From contig NZ_JAOVZW010000009.1 of assembly GCF_026460885.1 (NCBI RefSeq), forward strand, positions 1-56,367: DNA of 56,367 bases, given 5' to 3'. The notes below the pieces were generated by a model. It saw nothing but the letters and a program-made list of their open reading frames with translations, was not told where the DNA came from and searched no databases. Numbering within the stretch: the first letter of the stretch is position 1; each line of letters begins with the position of its first letter. A program made the position numbers and the translations under genes. This DNA comes from Chryseobacterium formosum (GTDB lineage: Bacteria > Bacteroidota > Bacteroidia > Flavobacteriales > Weeksellaceae). Below are positions 7,855 through 15,975 of the stretch, piece after piece.

Positions 7855-8259
7855 TTAGCTATATGGCCAAAGTCCTTCGTATGCTGCATTACCATAATTG
7901 ATTTTTTCTGCACTTATGACAAAGCTAATCAACATTGAATTTTCATCAACTGCATCAAAGTCTACTTCGTGCTGAATAACGTAACCGTTTTCCCAATTCA
8001 ATGTAATCAAAGTTCCTTCTTCATGTGATTTGTTGAAAGTAATTTCTCCTGAAGTCGGCTTGTATTTTCCGTTTAACAAAGTTTCAAGGATGTCAGATTT
8101 TTCCGTTGCCTCGATTGTTAATTTAATCAATGCATTAGAAGGATCAGATGCTACTCTACCCGAAACATCGGTAGACCTTGAAACACTGTAATTTAGCTTT
8201 AACAATTTTTGTCCTTCGCTGCCATTAAATTTTAAGATTCCTCTTGAATTTGCTGCCAT
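7855..8259 (-). CDS. tssD: T6SS tube protein Hcp/TssD, copy 2
   Basis: A 134-residue Hcp-like tube protein, nearly identical to copy 1, differing in conservative substitutions such as SDILETLL for SEILESLL and in the C-terminal EGLWPYS. It is the most upstream gene of the T6SS island and precedes vgrG. Its leader, -7 box and double palindrome match those of copy 1 in sequence and spacing. The two copies bracket the vgrG-effector-immunity cassette in direct orientation, a layout that would permit cassette exchange by recombination. No core sheath, baseplate or ClpV genes are in the window, so the main T6SS cluster must lie elsewhere. Confidence 0.82.
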   Translation of the reverse strand: MAANSRGILKFNGSEGQKLLKLNYSVSRSTDVSGRVASDPSNALIKLTIEATEKSDILETLLNGKYKPTSGEITFNKSHEEGTLITLNWENGYVIQHEVDFDAVDENSMLISFVISAEKINYGNAAYEGLWPYS

Positions 8260-8303
8260 GATTTGTAAATTTAATTCGTTGGTATTTTGTGATTTTTATA
8301 CTT

Positions 8304-8311
8304 CAAAGATA
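8304..8311 (-). promoter_or_regulatory. -7 box of hcp copy 2
   Basis: TATCTTTG on the minus strand, 45 nt before the start codon. A TTTG about 22 bp further upstream could be the -33 element. The arrangement is the same as for hcp copy 1. Confidence 0.7.
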
Positions 8312-8360
8312 AAACCAAGAAGCCTTCTTTTTTCAAATCAACACAATTATTTCAAAATTT

Positions 8361-8400
8361 GTAGTAATTCTACGATTTCATGTCGTAGTTCTACGACTTT
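8361..8400. promoter_or_regulatory. Double palindrome upstream of hcp copy 2
   Basis: GTAGTAATTCTAC at 8361 and GTCGTAGTTCTACGAC at 8382 (a perfect 7-bp inverted repeat around TT) lie 21 bp apart. The intervening CGATTT and trailing CTACGACTTT are shared with the element at 3557-3596. It begins 102 bp upstream of the hcp start, exactly as for copy 1. Base changes between the two copies largely preserve the palindromes. Confidence 0.7.
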
Positions 8401-8509
8401 TAGCAATATCAATCGTTTTTTAACAAACTTTACTGAAATTTAATATAAAGTTCACACTTTTTGGAATGATAATTGGCTACTAATTTAAACACCATAAAAA
8501 TAAAATATT

Positions 8510-8707
8510 ATGAAAAAATTAATGTTATCAGCCTTTTTGATAGGCTTAGTCACGGCAAGTTGTGGATCAAAAGAACCGCAAATGTCATCTGAGAAAGATT
8601 CTATGAATGTAGCAGTTGATACTACTTCAATGAGAAATTCAGCACCAGTGCAAAATCCGGACACAATGAAAATGCCCGTTGATACAGTTAATACTCCTGT
8701 AAGATAA
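8510..8707 (+). CDS. Small lipoprotein
   Basis: A 65-residue protein with a clear lipoprotein signal: MKKLMLSAFLIGLVTASC, with lipobox TASC and Cys18 as the lipidation site. The mature part is short, Ser/Thr/Met-rich and low in complexity (VDTTSMRNSAPVQNPDTMKM), so probably disordered. No family is recognised. A second small lipoprotein of similar design follows after a terminator; the two may be paralogues in function, though not clearly in sequence. Confidence 0.75.
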   Translation: MKKLMLSAFLIGLVTASCGSKEPQMSSEKDSMNVAVDTTSMRNSAPVQNPDTMKMPVDTVNTPVR

Positions 8708-8731
8708 AAACAGGAAATTTAACTCAAAATT

Positions 8732-8761
8732 AAATCTGCTGAAAATTTCGGCAGATTTTTT
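8732..8761 (+). terminator. Terminator after small lipoprotein
   Basis: AAATCTGC pairs with GCAGATTT around the loop TGAAAATTTCG, followed by a T run on the plus strand. Confidence 0.8.
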
Positions 8762-8793
8762 ATATTTGATTAACCAATAAATATATTTTAACT

Positions 8794-9057
8794 ATGAAAA
8801 GATTAGGAATAGGAGCAGTTTTAGCCTTAATAACTTTAGGAAGCTGTGCCGACAAAAAAGAAAACAGAGAAGAATTTAAAGCAGAACACAACAAAGATTC
8901 TTTAAGAAACCATCTCGGAGATTCTGCAGCAGCAAATTCTGAACCTACTACAGCAGAAAAAGATACTCCAAAAGCATTGAAAGACACCGCTGCATCGCCA
9001 ACAGATTATGGCAGTAAAGAAAACAAACCCAATACGAAAGTTGGAGGTTCGAGATAA
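8794..9057 (+). CDS. Small lipoprotein, charged and disordered
   Basis: An 87-residue protein with lipobox LGSC at residues 15-18 after MKRLGIGAVLALITLGSC. The remainder is rich in Lys, Glu, Asp and Ala (DKKENREEFKAEHNKDSL) and likely unstructured. It should be anchored to the outer membrane or periplasmic face. No domain is recognised. It is flanked by hairpin terminators on both sides, so it is probably monocistronic. Confidence 0.75.
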   Translation: MKRLGIGAVLALITLGSCADKKENREEFKAEHNKDSLRNHLGDSAAANSEPTTAEKDTPKALKDTAASPTDYGSKENKPNTKVGGSR

Positions 9058-9063
9058 TAAACC

Positions 9064-9090
9064 AATCCGTAGAAATTAACTACGGATTTT
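9064..9090 (+). terminator. Terminator after charged lipoprotein
   Basis: AATCCGTAG pairs with CTACGGATT around AAATTAA, followed by TTATTTTT on the plus strand. Confidence 0.8.
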
Positions 9091-9160
9091 ATTTTTGAAA
9101 ATTTTTCAAAGCTTCAATCTTATTTTCATTAAAAAGAGAAAAATTATTTAACATAATTAT

Positions 9161-9265
9161 TACATTTGTATCCAATAAAAAAAATCATGTAATCGCCCTG
9201 ATCTTGTAAACATAATCTATCGTGCGATTTAGTATAACAAATAAAAAACAATACGTATTTATTAT
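9161..9265 (+). promoter_or_regulatory. Promoter and long leader of the thioredoxin-fold gene
   Basis: TACATTTG at 9161-9168 fits the TAnnTTTG -7 consensus. This predicts a leader of about 90 nt, longer than most in this window. The leader contains AATCGC and GCGATT about 27 nt apart, which could form a weak stem. No known riboswitch is recognised. Confidence 0.4.
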
Positions 9266-10429
9266 ATGAAAAAAACAGCAATATTATCATTCCTTTTCTT
9301 TGCAGCGCTTGCATTTGCACAAGGAATCAAATTTGAAGAAGGCAGCAACTTCAAAACTATTTTAGCGAAAGCAAAAAAAGAAAACAAACTTGTTTTTATC
9401 GATGCTTATGCAGTTTGGTGTGGACCTTGTAAACTAATGGTAAAAAACATTTTCCCTCTGAAACCTGTCGGTGATTACTACAATGAGCATTTTGTAAACG
9501 CAAAAATCGACATGGAAAAAGGGGAAGGAATTGAATTGGCAAAAAAATTCAATGTAAAAGTATTTCCGACTTATCTTTTCATCAACGGTGATGGTGAAGA
9601 AGTTCACAGAACAATTGGATATGTTGAAGAAAAAGATTTCATTCAGTTTGCGATGGATGCAGGAGATCCTAATAAAAGATTGGCAACATTAAAGCAAAAA
9701 TTTGAAAAAGGAGAAAAGGATCCGGCATTTTTATTAAATCTTGCAGGTCTTACAATGTATAATGATGCAGTTTTCTCCAACAAAGTTATCGAGCAGTATT
9801 TTGCTGCAAAACCTGAATTTAATCAAGAAAACTTAGGGCTTCTTTTTCAGGCAATGAAAAATACAGACGACGCTCCTTACAGAATTTTCACTGAGAGAAA
9901 AGCTGACATTATGAAAATCGTTCCTGAGCAGAAATATGCTTCAATCGATAAAAATGTAAAAGTAAATACGGTAATGGCGAAAGCTTATGACGCTACAACT
10001 AAAAAGCTTGATGAGGCTTACTTCCTTGAACAAACTCAAAAATTCATGACTAAAGAGGATTCTGAGAAACTTTTGAAAAAAGTAAAATCAAGCAGAGCCT
10101 TAAAAGACAAAGATTTTGCAACATATGAGAAAATCAATTTGGAGTTATATAAAGATTATTCGGCTGCATCTTCTGAAGAATTAAATTCTTTAGCTTGGAA
10201 TTTCTTTGAAAATGTTACAACGAAATCATCTTTACAAACCGCTGTAAAATGGGCACAAGAATCTGTAAAGAAAAACGAAAACTTTGCTAACACAGATACA
10301 TTAGCAAATCTTTATAATAAAATAGGTGACAAGGAAAATGCTAGAACTTGGGCACAAAAATCTCTTGAACTGGGAAAAGCAGCAGGTGAAGATACTGCAG
10401 ACACAGAAAAATTATTGAAGACTTTATAG
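9266..10429 (+). CDS. Exported thioredoxin-fold protein with helical C-terminal region
   Basis: A 387-residue protein. A signal peptide (MKKTAILSFLFFAALAFAQ) leads into a thioredoxin-like domain (about residues 25-130) with the redox-active WCGPC at 51-55 and the cis-proline context VFPTYLF. The C-terminal 250 residues are mostly helical and end in TPR-like units (NFANTDTLANLYNKIGDK). It is probably a periplasmic disulfide oxidoreductase involved in thiol-disulfide exchange; the substrate is unknown. Terminators lie on both sides, so it is likely a single-gene transcript. Confidence 0.85.
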   Translation: MKKTAILSFLFFAALAFAQGIKFEEGSNFKTILAKAKKENKLVFIDAYAVWCGPCKLMVKNIFPLKPVGDYYNEHFVNAKIDMEKGEGIELAKKFNVKVFPTYLFINGDGEEVHRTIGYVEEKDFIQFAMDAGDPNKRLATLKQKFEKGEKDPAFLLNLAGLTMYNDAVFSNKVIEQYFAAKPEFNQENLGLLFQAMKNTDDAPYRIFTERKADIMKIVPEQKYASIDKNVKVNTVMAKAYDATTKKLDEAYFLEQTQKFMTKEDSEKLLKKVKSSRALKDKDFATYEKINLELYKDYSAASSEELNSLAWNFFENVTTKSSLQTAVKWAQESVKKNENFANTDTLANLYNKIGDKENARTWAQKSLELGKAAGEDTADTEKLLKTL

Positions 10430-10449
10430 TCTTTAATTTAAAACATAGA

Positions 10450-10484
10450 AAAGTCCGCTGGAAATTGATTTCAGCGGACTTTTA
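10450..10484 (+). terminator. Terminator of the thioredoxin-fold gene
   Basis: AAAGTCCGCTG pairs with CAGCGGACTTT around GAAATTGATTT, followed by a T-rich stretch. Confidence 0.85.
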
Positions 10485-10510
10485 TTTATTATCATTGACT
10501 ATTAAGTTTC

Positions 10511-10601
10511 GTCAGTTCGAGTAGCGAAGCGTATCGAGAACAGCTTTTATATTAAAACTTCTCGATACGGTTTTCTTCAAAAACTTACTCGAAGTGACGA
10601 C
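10511..10601. repeat. Palindromic intergenic repeat, GTCAGTTCGAG type
   Basis: The left arm begins GTCAGTTCGAGTAGCGAAGC and ends TATCGAGAA. The right arm contains TTCTCGATACGG and TACTCGAAGTGACGAC, so the halves are imperfect inverted copies. It sits between a terminator and the 3' end of fabH. The layout resembles REP/MITE-like elements common between genes in Chryseobacterium, and it resembles the other GTCAT-type repeats in this window. Confidence 0.65.
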
Positions 10602-10617
10602 GAAAGCCTTTGACAAT

Positions 10618-11640
10618 TTAATACTCAAACAAAATACTTCCCCAAGTAAAGCCACTTCCGAAAGCTGAAAGAAGAACTAAGTCACCTCTTTTGATTTTGC
10701 CCAATTCAATGGCTTCATTTAAAGCAATAGGAATAGAAGCTGCTGTTGTATTTCCGTATTTCTGAATATTGTTGTGGATTTTTTCGTCTGGCAAACCAAA
10801 TTTCTGCTGTACAAACTGAGCAATTCTCAAATTCGCCTGATGCGGAATAAACATATCTAAATCTTCAATCGTTTTTCCAGCTTTATCTAAAGCTTCCTGC
10901 ATCGTTTCAGGGAATCTTGTCACAGCGTGTTTGAAAACGAAGTTTCCGTTCATAATTGGATAAACTTCTTTGTTGGTCACATTTTCAGGCTCTTTTCTCA
11001 TTCTGTCACTCCATCCATATTTTGAACCTGGAAATTGCGTGCATAATTCATCGGCATATTTTCCTTCAGAATGCATATTCATAGCTAAAATATCTCCCGC
11101 ATTCTCATCTTCCGTTGCAGAAAGCACAATTGCTCCTGCTCCATCTCCGAAAATCACAGAAACTCCTCTTCCTTCATCAGAAAAATCAAGTCCGAAAGAA
11201 TGCACTTCAGCTCCGACTACTAAAATATTTTTATACGTTCCAGATTTTATAAAAGCATTGGCAACGCTCATTGCATAGACGAAACCTGAACATTGATTTC
11301 TTACATCCAAAGCTCCAATAGTATCACAACCCAACATATCCTGCAACAAAACTCCACATCCAGGAAAATAATAATCTGGTGAAAGGGTTGCGAAAACAAT
11401 ATAATCAATATCTTTTGCTGTTAAACCAGCTTGTTGAATTGCTTTTTCAGAAGCTTTAAAACCTAAATAAGCAGTAGTTTCCTGTGCATCATTTCGGTTG
11501 ATACGGTGTCTTCTTTCTTTAATTCCCGTTCGTTCAGTAATCCATTCGTCATTGGTAGTCATCAGTTTAGATAGGTCATCATTCGTAACAACATGATCCG
11601 GAACATGAAATCCGATGCCTTTTATAGTACTTTTAATCAT
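10618..11640 (-). CDS. fabH: Beta-ketoacyl-ACP synthase III
   Basis: A 340-residue condensing enzyme that starts type II fatty acid synthesis by joining an acyl-CoA primer to malonyl-ACP in the cytosol. The catalytic triad is visible: Cys117 in RNQCSGF, His267 in IPHQAN and Asn297 in YGNTTAAS. The N-terminal GIGFHVPDHVVTN, NDEWITERTGI and the C-terminal SAFGSGFTWGSILFEY are typical of the family, as is the length. It diverges from corA with overlapping promoter sequences in the 76-bp gap. Close KAS III relatives with other primers cannot be excluded. Confidence 0.92.
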   Translation of the reverse strand: MIKSTIKGIGFHVPDHVVTNDDLSKLMTTNDEWITERTGIKERRHRINRNDAQETTAYLGFKASEKAIQQAGLTAKDIDYIVFATLSPDYYFPGCGVLLQDMLGCDTIGALDVRNQCSGFVYAMSVANAFIKSGTYKNILVVGAEVHSFGLDFSDEGRGVSVIFGDGAGAIVLSATEDENAGDILAMNMHSEGKYADELCTQFPGSKYGWSDRMRKEPENVTNKEVYPIMNGNFVFKHAVTRFPETMQEALDKAGKTIEDLDMFIPHQANLRIAQFVQQKFGLPDEKIHNNIQKYGNTTAASIPIALNEAIELGKIKRGDLVLLSAFGSGFTWGSILFEY

Positions 11641-11651
11641 ATCGATTTTTC

Positions 11652-11668
11652 TAATTTTGGTAAAGATA
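11652..11668. promoter_or_regulatory. Divergent promoters fabH / corA
   Basis: TAATTTTG (11652-11659, plus strand) matches the -7 consensus for corA. On the minus strand TATCTTTA (11668-11661) is one base off the consensus and points to fabH. The two boxes are almost adjacent. Confidence 0.45.
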
Positions 11669-11716
11669 AAATTTATTTAATACATACAATTTCAATTTTT
11701 ACAGTAAATTTACTTT

Positions 11717-12616
11717 ATGCCTATAGATACAATTTACAGAGATTCGGGATGCGAATGGATAGACGTGGAAGCGCCTACAGAAGAAGATATGAAATACCTT
11801 CATGAGCGATATGAAATCAACAATCTCTTACTTGAAGATACTTTAGATCCCAATCACTTACCCAAATATGAAGCCGATGGAAATGTAAAATTTTTCCTTT
11901 TGCGTGAAAGCACCGAGCTTGAAAGAAAAAACCTCAACACGATAAGTGATATCAGTACTAAAATCGGAATTTTCCTTTTAGATAATACAATTATCACGGT
12001 TCACAGAATGAAAGCGAAAAGTATTTCTGAAACAAAAAAAGAACTTTCGCTACATCAAGAAGTTTGTTCTCCCGAAAAGATTGCTTTAAAAATCGCTTTG
12101 GTCATTATGAAAAGTTTTGATGATGAATCTCTGAGTTTATTTGAAACGATGGATAATATCGAAAACGAAATTTTCCTTAAAAATACCAACCACACCAATC
12201 AGATTCGCAGACTGTATAAACTAAAAAGAAAATCAGGTTTGAATTCAAGAGTTTTAACGATTTCTACTGATGCTATTGATAAATTTAAATTGCTAAACCT
12301 TCCCGATTCTGAATTTGTAGATTTAAAAGATAAACACAAAGATGTTGTTGCCGATTTTGACCACCTCAACATCCAAATTACCAACTTAATTTCGATGTTC
12401 TTGGCGTTATCTGATCAGAAAGCCAATCAGGTGATGAAAGTTTTGGCAATTTATTCAGTTTACTTTTTACCGATTACATTTATTGCCGGTTTATATGGAA
12501 TGAACTTCGACAATATGCCTGAATTACACACAAAACAAGGGTATTTTTACACATTAGGCGTAATGGGAGTTATTGTAATTTGTACATTTATTTATGCAAG
12601 AAGAAAGCAATGGTAA
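11717..12616 (+). CDS. corA: CorA-type magnesium/cobalt transporter
   Basis: A 299-residue CorA family channel for divalent cations in the inner membrane. The long acidic N-terminal cytoplasmic domain and stalk helix lead to two C-terminal membrane segments, with the family signature YGMNF at 260-264 just after TM1 and the loop DNMPEL. The basic tail RRKQW is also typical. Length fits a slightly short CorA. The ATG at 11717 lies about 50 nt after a TAATTTTG promoter box. A GTCAT-type repeat begins just past the stop codon. Confidence 0.93.
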   Translation: MPIDTIYRDSGCEWIDVEAPTEEDMKYLHERYEINNLLLEDTLDPNHLPKYEADGNVKFFLLRESTELERKNLNTISDISTKIGIFLLDNTIITVHRMKAKSISETKKELSLHQEVCSPEKIALKIALVIMKSFDDESLSLFETMDNIENEIFLKNTNHTNQIRRLYKLKRKSGLNSRVLTISTDAIDKFKLLNLPDSEFVDLKDKHKDVVADFDHLNIQITNLISMFLALSDQKANQVMKVLAIYSVYFLPITFIAGLYGMNFDNMPELHTKQGYFYTLGVMGVIVICTFIYARRKQW

Positions 12617-12618
12617 TC

Positions 12619-12648
12619 GTCATTGCGAACCGAAGGTGAAGCAATCTC
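12619..12648 (+). repeat. Short repeat GTCATTGCGA...GCAATCTC, copy 1
   Basis: A 30-bp element starting two bases after the corA stop. An identical copy lies inverted at 16359-16388. The ATTGC near the left end and GCAAT near the right end are complementary and would close a hairpin around a GAACCGAAGGTGAA loop. Confidence 0.8.
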
Positions 12649-12709
12649 TACATGACAAGAAATTGTTTTAAATGAAAAGGCGTAGGAGATTTTTTTTTAA
12701 TCTTCAAAC

Positions 12710-12787
12710 TTTTAAGGCGCAAAAATTTTATCAAGATAAAATTGATTGAGAATATTTTGAAATTCTTTGATTTCTTGCGCCTTAAAA
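12710..12787. repeat. Inverted repeat element upstream of patatin gene
   Basis: TTTTAAGGCGCAA (12710-12722) and TTGCGCCTTAAAA (12775-12787) form a perfect 13-bp inverted repeat about 52 bp apart. AATTTTATCAA occurs inside and again just beyond (near 12795), with a further TTTTGCGCC at 12810. The gap is too large for a simple terminator, and it resembles a small mobile or extragenic palindromic element. Confidence 0.55.
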
Positions 12788-12850
12788 CAAAATAATTTTA
12801 TCAAAAATTTTGCGCCTTTGCGCTCAACCAACAAAACACACCACCAAATC

Positions 12851-14437
12851 ATGAAACCCGAAATCCTACAAAAAATACTTGATGAAGATATCCTTTCTCA
12901 AGATTCCAAAGAAAAACTGAAGGCATTGCATGAAAATATTTCGAAAAGAGAATTTTCTGATCTTCTGGATGCTGAAGGAAATCAGTATATAGAATTTGTA
13001 CAGGAAGGAGGCGGAGTTTGGGGAAGTGCTTTGGTCGGTTATCTTTATGGCCTGGAAATTTTCGGAATCCGTTTTCTGAAAGTTGCAGGAACCAGCGCCG
13101 GAGCAATTAATACCATGTTAATTGCTGCCTGCAAAACAAAAGAAGAAGCTAAAAGCGAAGTCATTAAAGAGATATTGTTCAACTGGAATTTTGCAGATTT
13201 CATGGATGGAAAAAGTTATGTAAAAACAACCATTCATGCGATGCTCAACAACAAAAATTTCTTTAAAATCAATTTGATTATTGCCATCATTCTTACAGTC
13301 GGTTTAGTAAGTTTACCATTTATACTTTCATCTGAAACTACAAGAGAAACCAAACTTTATTTCCTGATTCCTTTGGTTCCTTTGATTATTTTAATATTAA
13401 TTCTAAAAAAACTTTATCTGAATTTCACCAAAAGCAACAGCGGACTGAATCCCGGAAATGTTTTCGAAGAAACGATGAAAAATGTACTCAATGATTTCGG
13501 AATTAAAACCGTGGCTGAACTTAATAAAAAATTTATTCAAAAAGAACATCAGCTGAATCTCAATTACCGCTACGGCAACGAAATGGAATTTTACACAAAC
13601 GCTCTCAACGGGATTGAGGAAATCAAAATGAATAATCTGGAACACATCGATGAAACCCGATACAGAATTTATTTTGAAAGCATGGAAAATAATGATTATT
13701 ACAAAAAAAATCCGTTTTACCAGCTTACTTCTGAATATGTTGTGGTAACTACTGACATCAACGCAAAGATAAAAATAGCATTGCCTACAATGGCAAATCT
13801 ATATTGGTCTGAGGAAGAGCTCAAACACATCAGTCCTGCAGAATTTGTGCGTGCTTCAATGTCTGTTCCTTTCTTTTTTGAACCGATGCAAAAACTCATC
13901 AACAAAGATGATGATTCGGTAAAATACGCTTGGAAATTCTGGATGAATACCACGAAAGAAAACATTTACCCTGTCGGGATTTTTATCGATGGCGGAAGTA
14001 TTTCCAATTTTCCGATTGATGTCTTTCACATGAACGATATTTTTTATCCAAGACTTCCACTATTCGGAGTACAGCTCACCAGCGAGTCTGACATATTGAA
14101 GGAAAAAGGAAAAACCAGCGAACAGATTATGAAAACGCCCCTCTCCTATGCCGGAAATATCATCGATACTCTGCGTGGTTTCAACGATAAATCTTTCCTC
14201 ACCAAGAACTCATTCTATAATCTTTACAGCATAAAAACCGTCAACTGCGGAACCAGCAACTGGCTCAATTTTTTTATGAAAAGAGAAGAAAAAGAACAAC
14301 TCTTCAATGCTGGGTTTGTTGCTGCCCTCGATTTCCTCAATCAATTCAATTGGGAAGAATACAAATGCGAAAGAATGATGGTTGCCATGAAAGAGAAAAA
14401 GATTTTGAAGGAGGAGGATACGCCGACGGTGGGGTAA
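12851..14437 (+). CDS. Patatin-like phospholipase with internal membrane segments
   Basis: 528 residues from the preferred ATG at 12851; an in-frame TTG further upstream lies in repeat sequence. The patatin fold is shown by the oxyanion motif GGGVWG (from residue 53), the nucleophile motif GTSAG with Ser82, and the dyad DGG in IFIDGGSISNFP. Unusually, two hydrophobic segments (LIIAIILTVGLVSLPFIL and LIPLVPLIILILIL) are inserted between nucleophile and dyad, so the enzyme is probably membrane-bound. Patatins hydrolyse acyl esters of phospholipids; the natural substrate here is unknown. Confidence 0.88.
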   Translation: MKPEILQKILDEDILSQDSKEKLKALHENISKREFSDLLDAEGNQYIEFVQEGGGVWGSALVGYLYGLEIFGIRFLKVAGTSAGAINTMLIAACKTKEEAKSEVIKEILFNWNFADFMDGKSYVKTTIHAMLNNKNFFKINLIIAIILTVGLVSLPFILSSETTRETKLYFLIPLVPLIILILILKKLYLNFTKSNSGLNPGNVFEETMKNVLNDFGIKTVAELNKKFIQKEHQLNLNYRYGNEMEFYTNALNGIEEIKMNNLEHIDETRYRIYFESMENNDYYKKNPFYQLTSEYVVVTTDINAKIKIALPTMANLYWSEEELKHISPAEFVRASMSVPFFFEPMQKLINKDDDSVKYAWKFWMNTTKENIYPVGIFIDGGSISNFPIDVFHMNDIFYPRLPLFGVQLTSESDILKEKGKTSEQIMKTPLSYAGNIIDTLRGFNDKSFLTKNSFYNLYSIKTVNCGTSNWLNFFMKREEKEQLFNAGFVAALDFLNQFNWEEYKCERMMVAMKEKKILKEEDTPTVG

Positions 14438-14501
14438 GAAATTATATATATTAAGAAGTACAAATATTAATTATAATTTTAAGCTTAACAAAATTAAAAA
14501 C

Positions 14502-15083
14502 ATGAAGAACAAAATTTCCACATCATTATTAGCATTATTCTTTGGTTGGCTTGGTGCACATCACTTCTATCTTAATAATGAAAAAAAAGGCTATAAGTTT
14601 ATGGTCTTATCAGTATTAATAATTGCCTTAATTATTTTTCAATATTTCATTCCCATAAATGTGATTAAGGTTATTATGCTTATTTTAACTGTAATACTTC
14701 TCATTTTAGTAGCATTTGATTTTATATATTTTTTAACAATTTCAGATGAAATATTTGATGAAAAGCATAATGTATATAGTTTAAATACTTATTCTAGAGA
14801 GATACAGAAGGAAGTAGATTCTTATTACTTATATGTTAAAAAGACTGACTTAGAACAAATTAAATACGGTTCTTTTCCTCAAGGGTCTTATAACGCATTA
14901 TTACAAGAACTTCTTATTATTTATGAAAAAATGATAAATGTTAAACCCTCACAAATAATTTTGTACAAAAATAACTTTAGCACATTACAAAATCAAATTA
15001 ATAAGATTAATACTTCCATTGGCGACCCTGAAATAAATTATTTTAACTTCTTTTATACTTATTTTCCTGATGATTCTTTTTAA
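14502..15083 (+). CDS. TM2-domain membrane protein
   Basis: 193 residues. The N-terminus has the TM2 signature (LLALFFGWLGAHHFYL) followed by further hydrophobic segments to about residue 85 and a C-terminal soluble helical tail (ALLQELLIIYEKMINV). TM2 proteins are small membrane proteins of unclear function. The gene overlaps the next one (DUF2971-like) by 14 bp, indicating an operon and coupled translation. Both are noticeably more AT-rich than their neighbours, which hints at acquisition by transfer. Confidence 0.75.
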   Translation: MKNKISTSLLALFFGWLGAHHFYLNNEKKGYKFMVLSVLIIALIIFQYFIPINVIKVIMLILTVILLILVAFDFIYFLTISDEIFDEKHNVYSLNTYSREIQKEVDSYYLYVKKTDLEQIKYGSFPQGSYNALLQELLIIYEKMINVKPSQIILYKNNFSTLQNQINKINTSIGDPEINYFNFFYTYFPDDSF

Positions 15084-15858
15084 ATATAGGTCTATAGAAT
15101 TTCCTAACAACGATGAAACTTTTTCTGAAAATTTTCTACGAGATGTAAAATGCTTATTATTTGATCAGATATGGTTTTCTTCATTGAAAGCTTTAAATGA
15201 TCCTTTTGAAGGTGTTTTTAAATTTGATCGTTCAATAAGTAAAATGATGAAAGGATTTAAAAAAGATTTAGACACTAATAAAATAGAAAGAGCAAAAGAT
15301 AATTACTTGCAACTACTAAAAGATAATTCCGGAATTCTATCACTTACGACTGATAATCAAAATTTATTAATGTGGTCTCATTATACCAATAATCAAAAAG
15401 GATATTGTATTGAATATGATTTTGAAGAAGAAAAATTCTTGTATGCTAATAAAATAAAAAACAATAAAAACGATATCTCATTAAAAAAAGTTTTATACTC
15501 TGATAATTATGTTAGAACTAACATATTAAATAATGATTACCAATTGATATTTGGAAATAAAAGTAGGTGCTGGAGTTATGAAAAAGAATTTCGATTTATT
15601 AGCAAAAATATAGGTTTACACAAATTTCAAAATGGTTGCTTAAAAGCAATATATTTAGGTGCTGATTGTGATTTTGTTAATGAGACATTAATTTCCTCAA
15701 TTGCATATTTAAAAGGAGCAAAAGTTTACAAAGCAAAATTATTTAAAGATAAATTCAAACTTTATTTTCTTCCATATGATTTAGATGCATTGAATAAAAA
15801 TATCAATTGTAAAAATTTTGTTCAACAAGCTATAAATATTAACTTAGAGAATAATTAG
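15070..15858 (+). CDS. DUF2971-like protein
   Basis: A 262-residue soluble protein. It matches the DUF2971 pattern from memory: an early LFKYRSIE, then DQIWFSSLKALNDPFEG, a central LLMWSHYTNNQKGYCIEYD and a later CWSYEKEFRFISKN. DUF2971 has no established activity; members are patchily distributed and often sit in variable islands. The start ATG lies inside the TM2 gene end, so the two proteins are probably made together. Base composition is AT-rich. Confidence 0.75.
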   Translation: MILFKYRSIEFPNNDETFSENFLRDVKCLLFDQIWFSSLKALNDPFEGVFKFDRSISKMMKGFKKDLDTNKIERAKDNYLQLLKDNSGILSLTTDNQNLLMWSHYTNNQKGYCIEYDFEEEKFLYANKIKNNKNDISLKKVLYSDNYVRTNILNNDYQLIFGNKSRCWSYEKEFRFISKNIGLHKFQNGCLKAIYLGADCDFVNETLISSIAYLKGAKVYKAKLFKDKFKLYFLPYDLDALNKNINCKNFVQQAININLENN

Positions 15859-15975
15859 AATCTTTAATTACAATAAACAATCTATAATAGATAATTTATT
15901 TTTAGCATTAATCCTGCGGAGTTAACTAACTCAATACTTATGATAAAAAAATATCTAATCTCAGGACTAAACTTA

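Noticed and set aside
12767..12850. N-terminal extension of the patatin from a TTG start
   Set aside because: The sequence lies in an inverted repeat; the ATG at 12851 gives a normal start.
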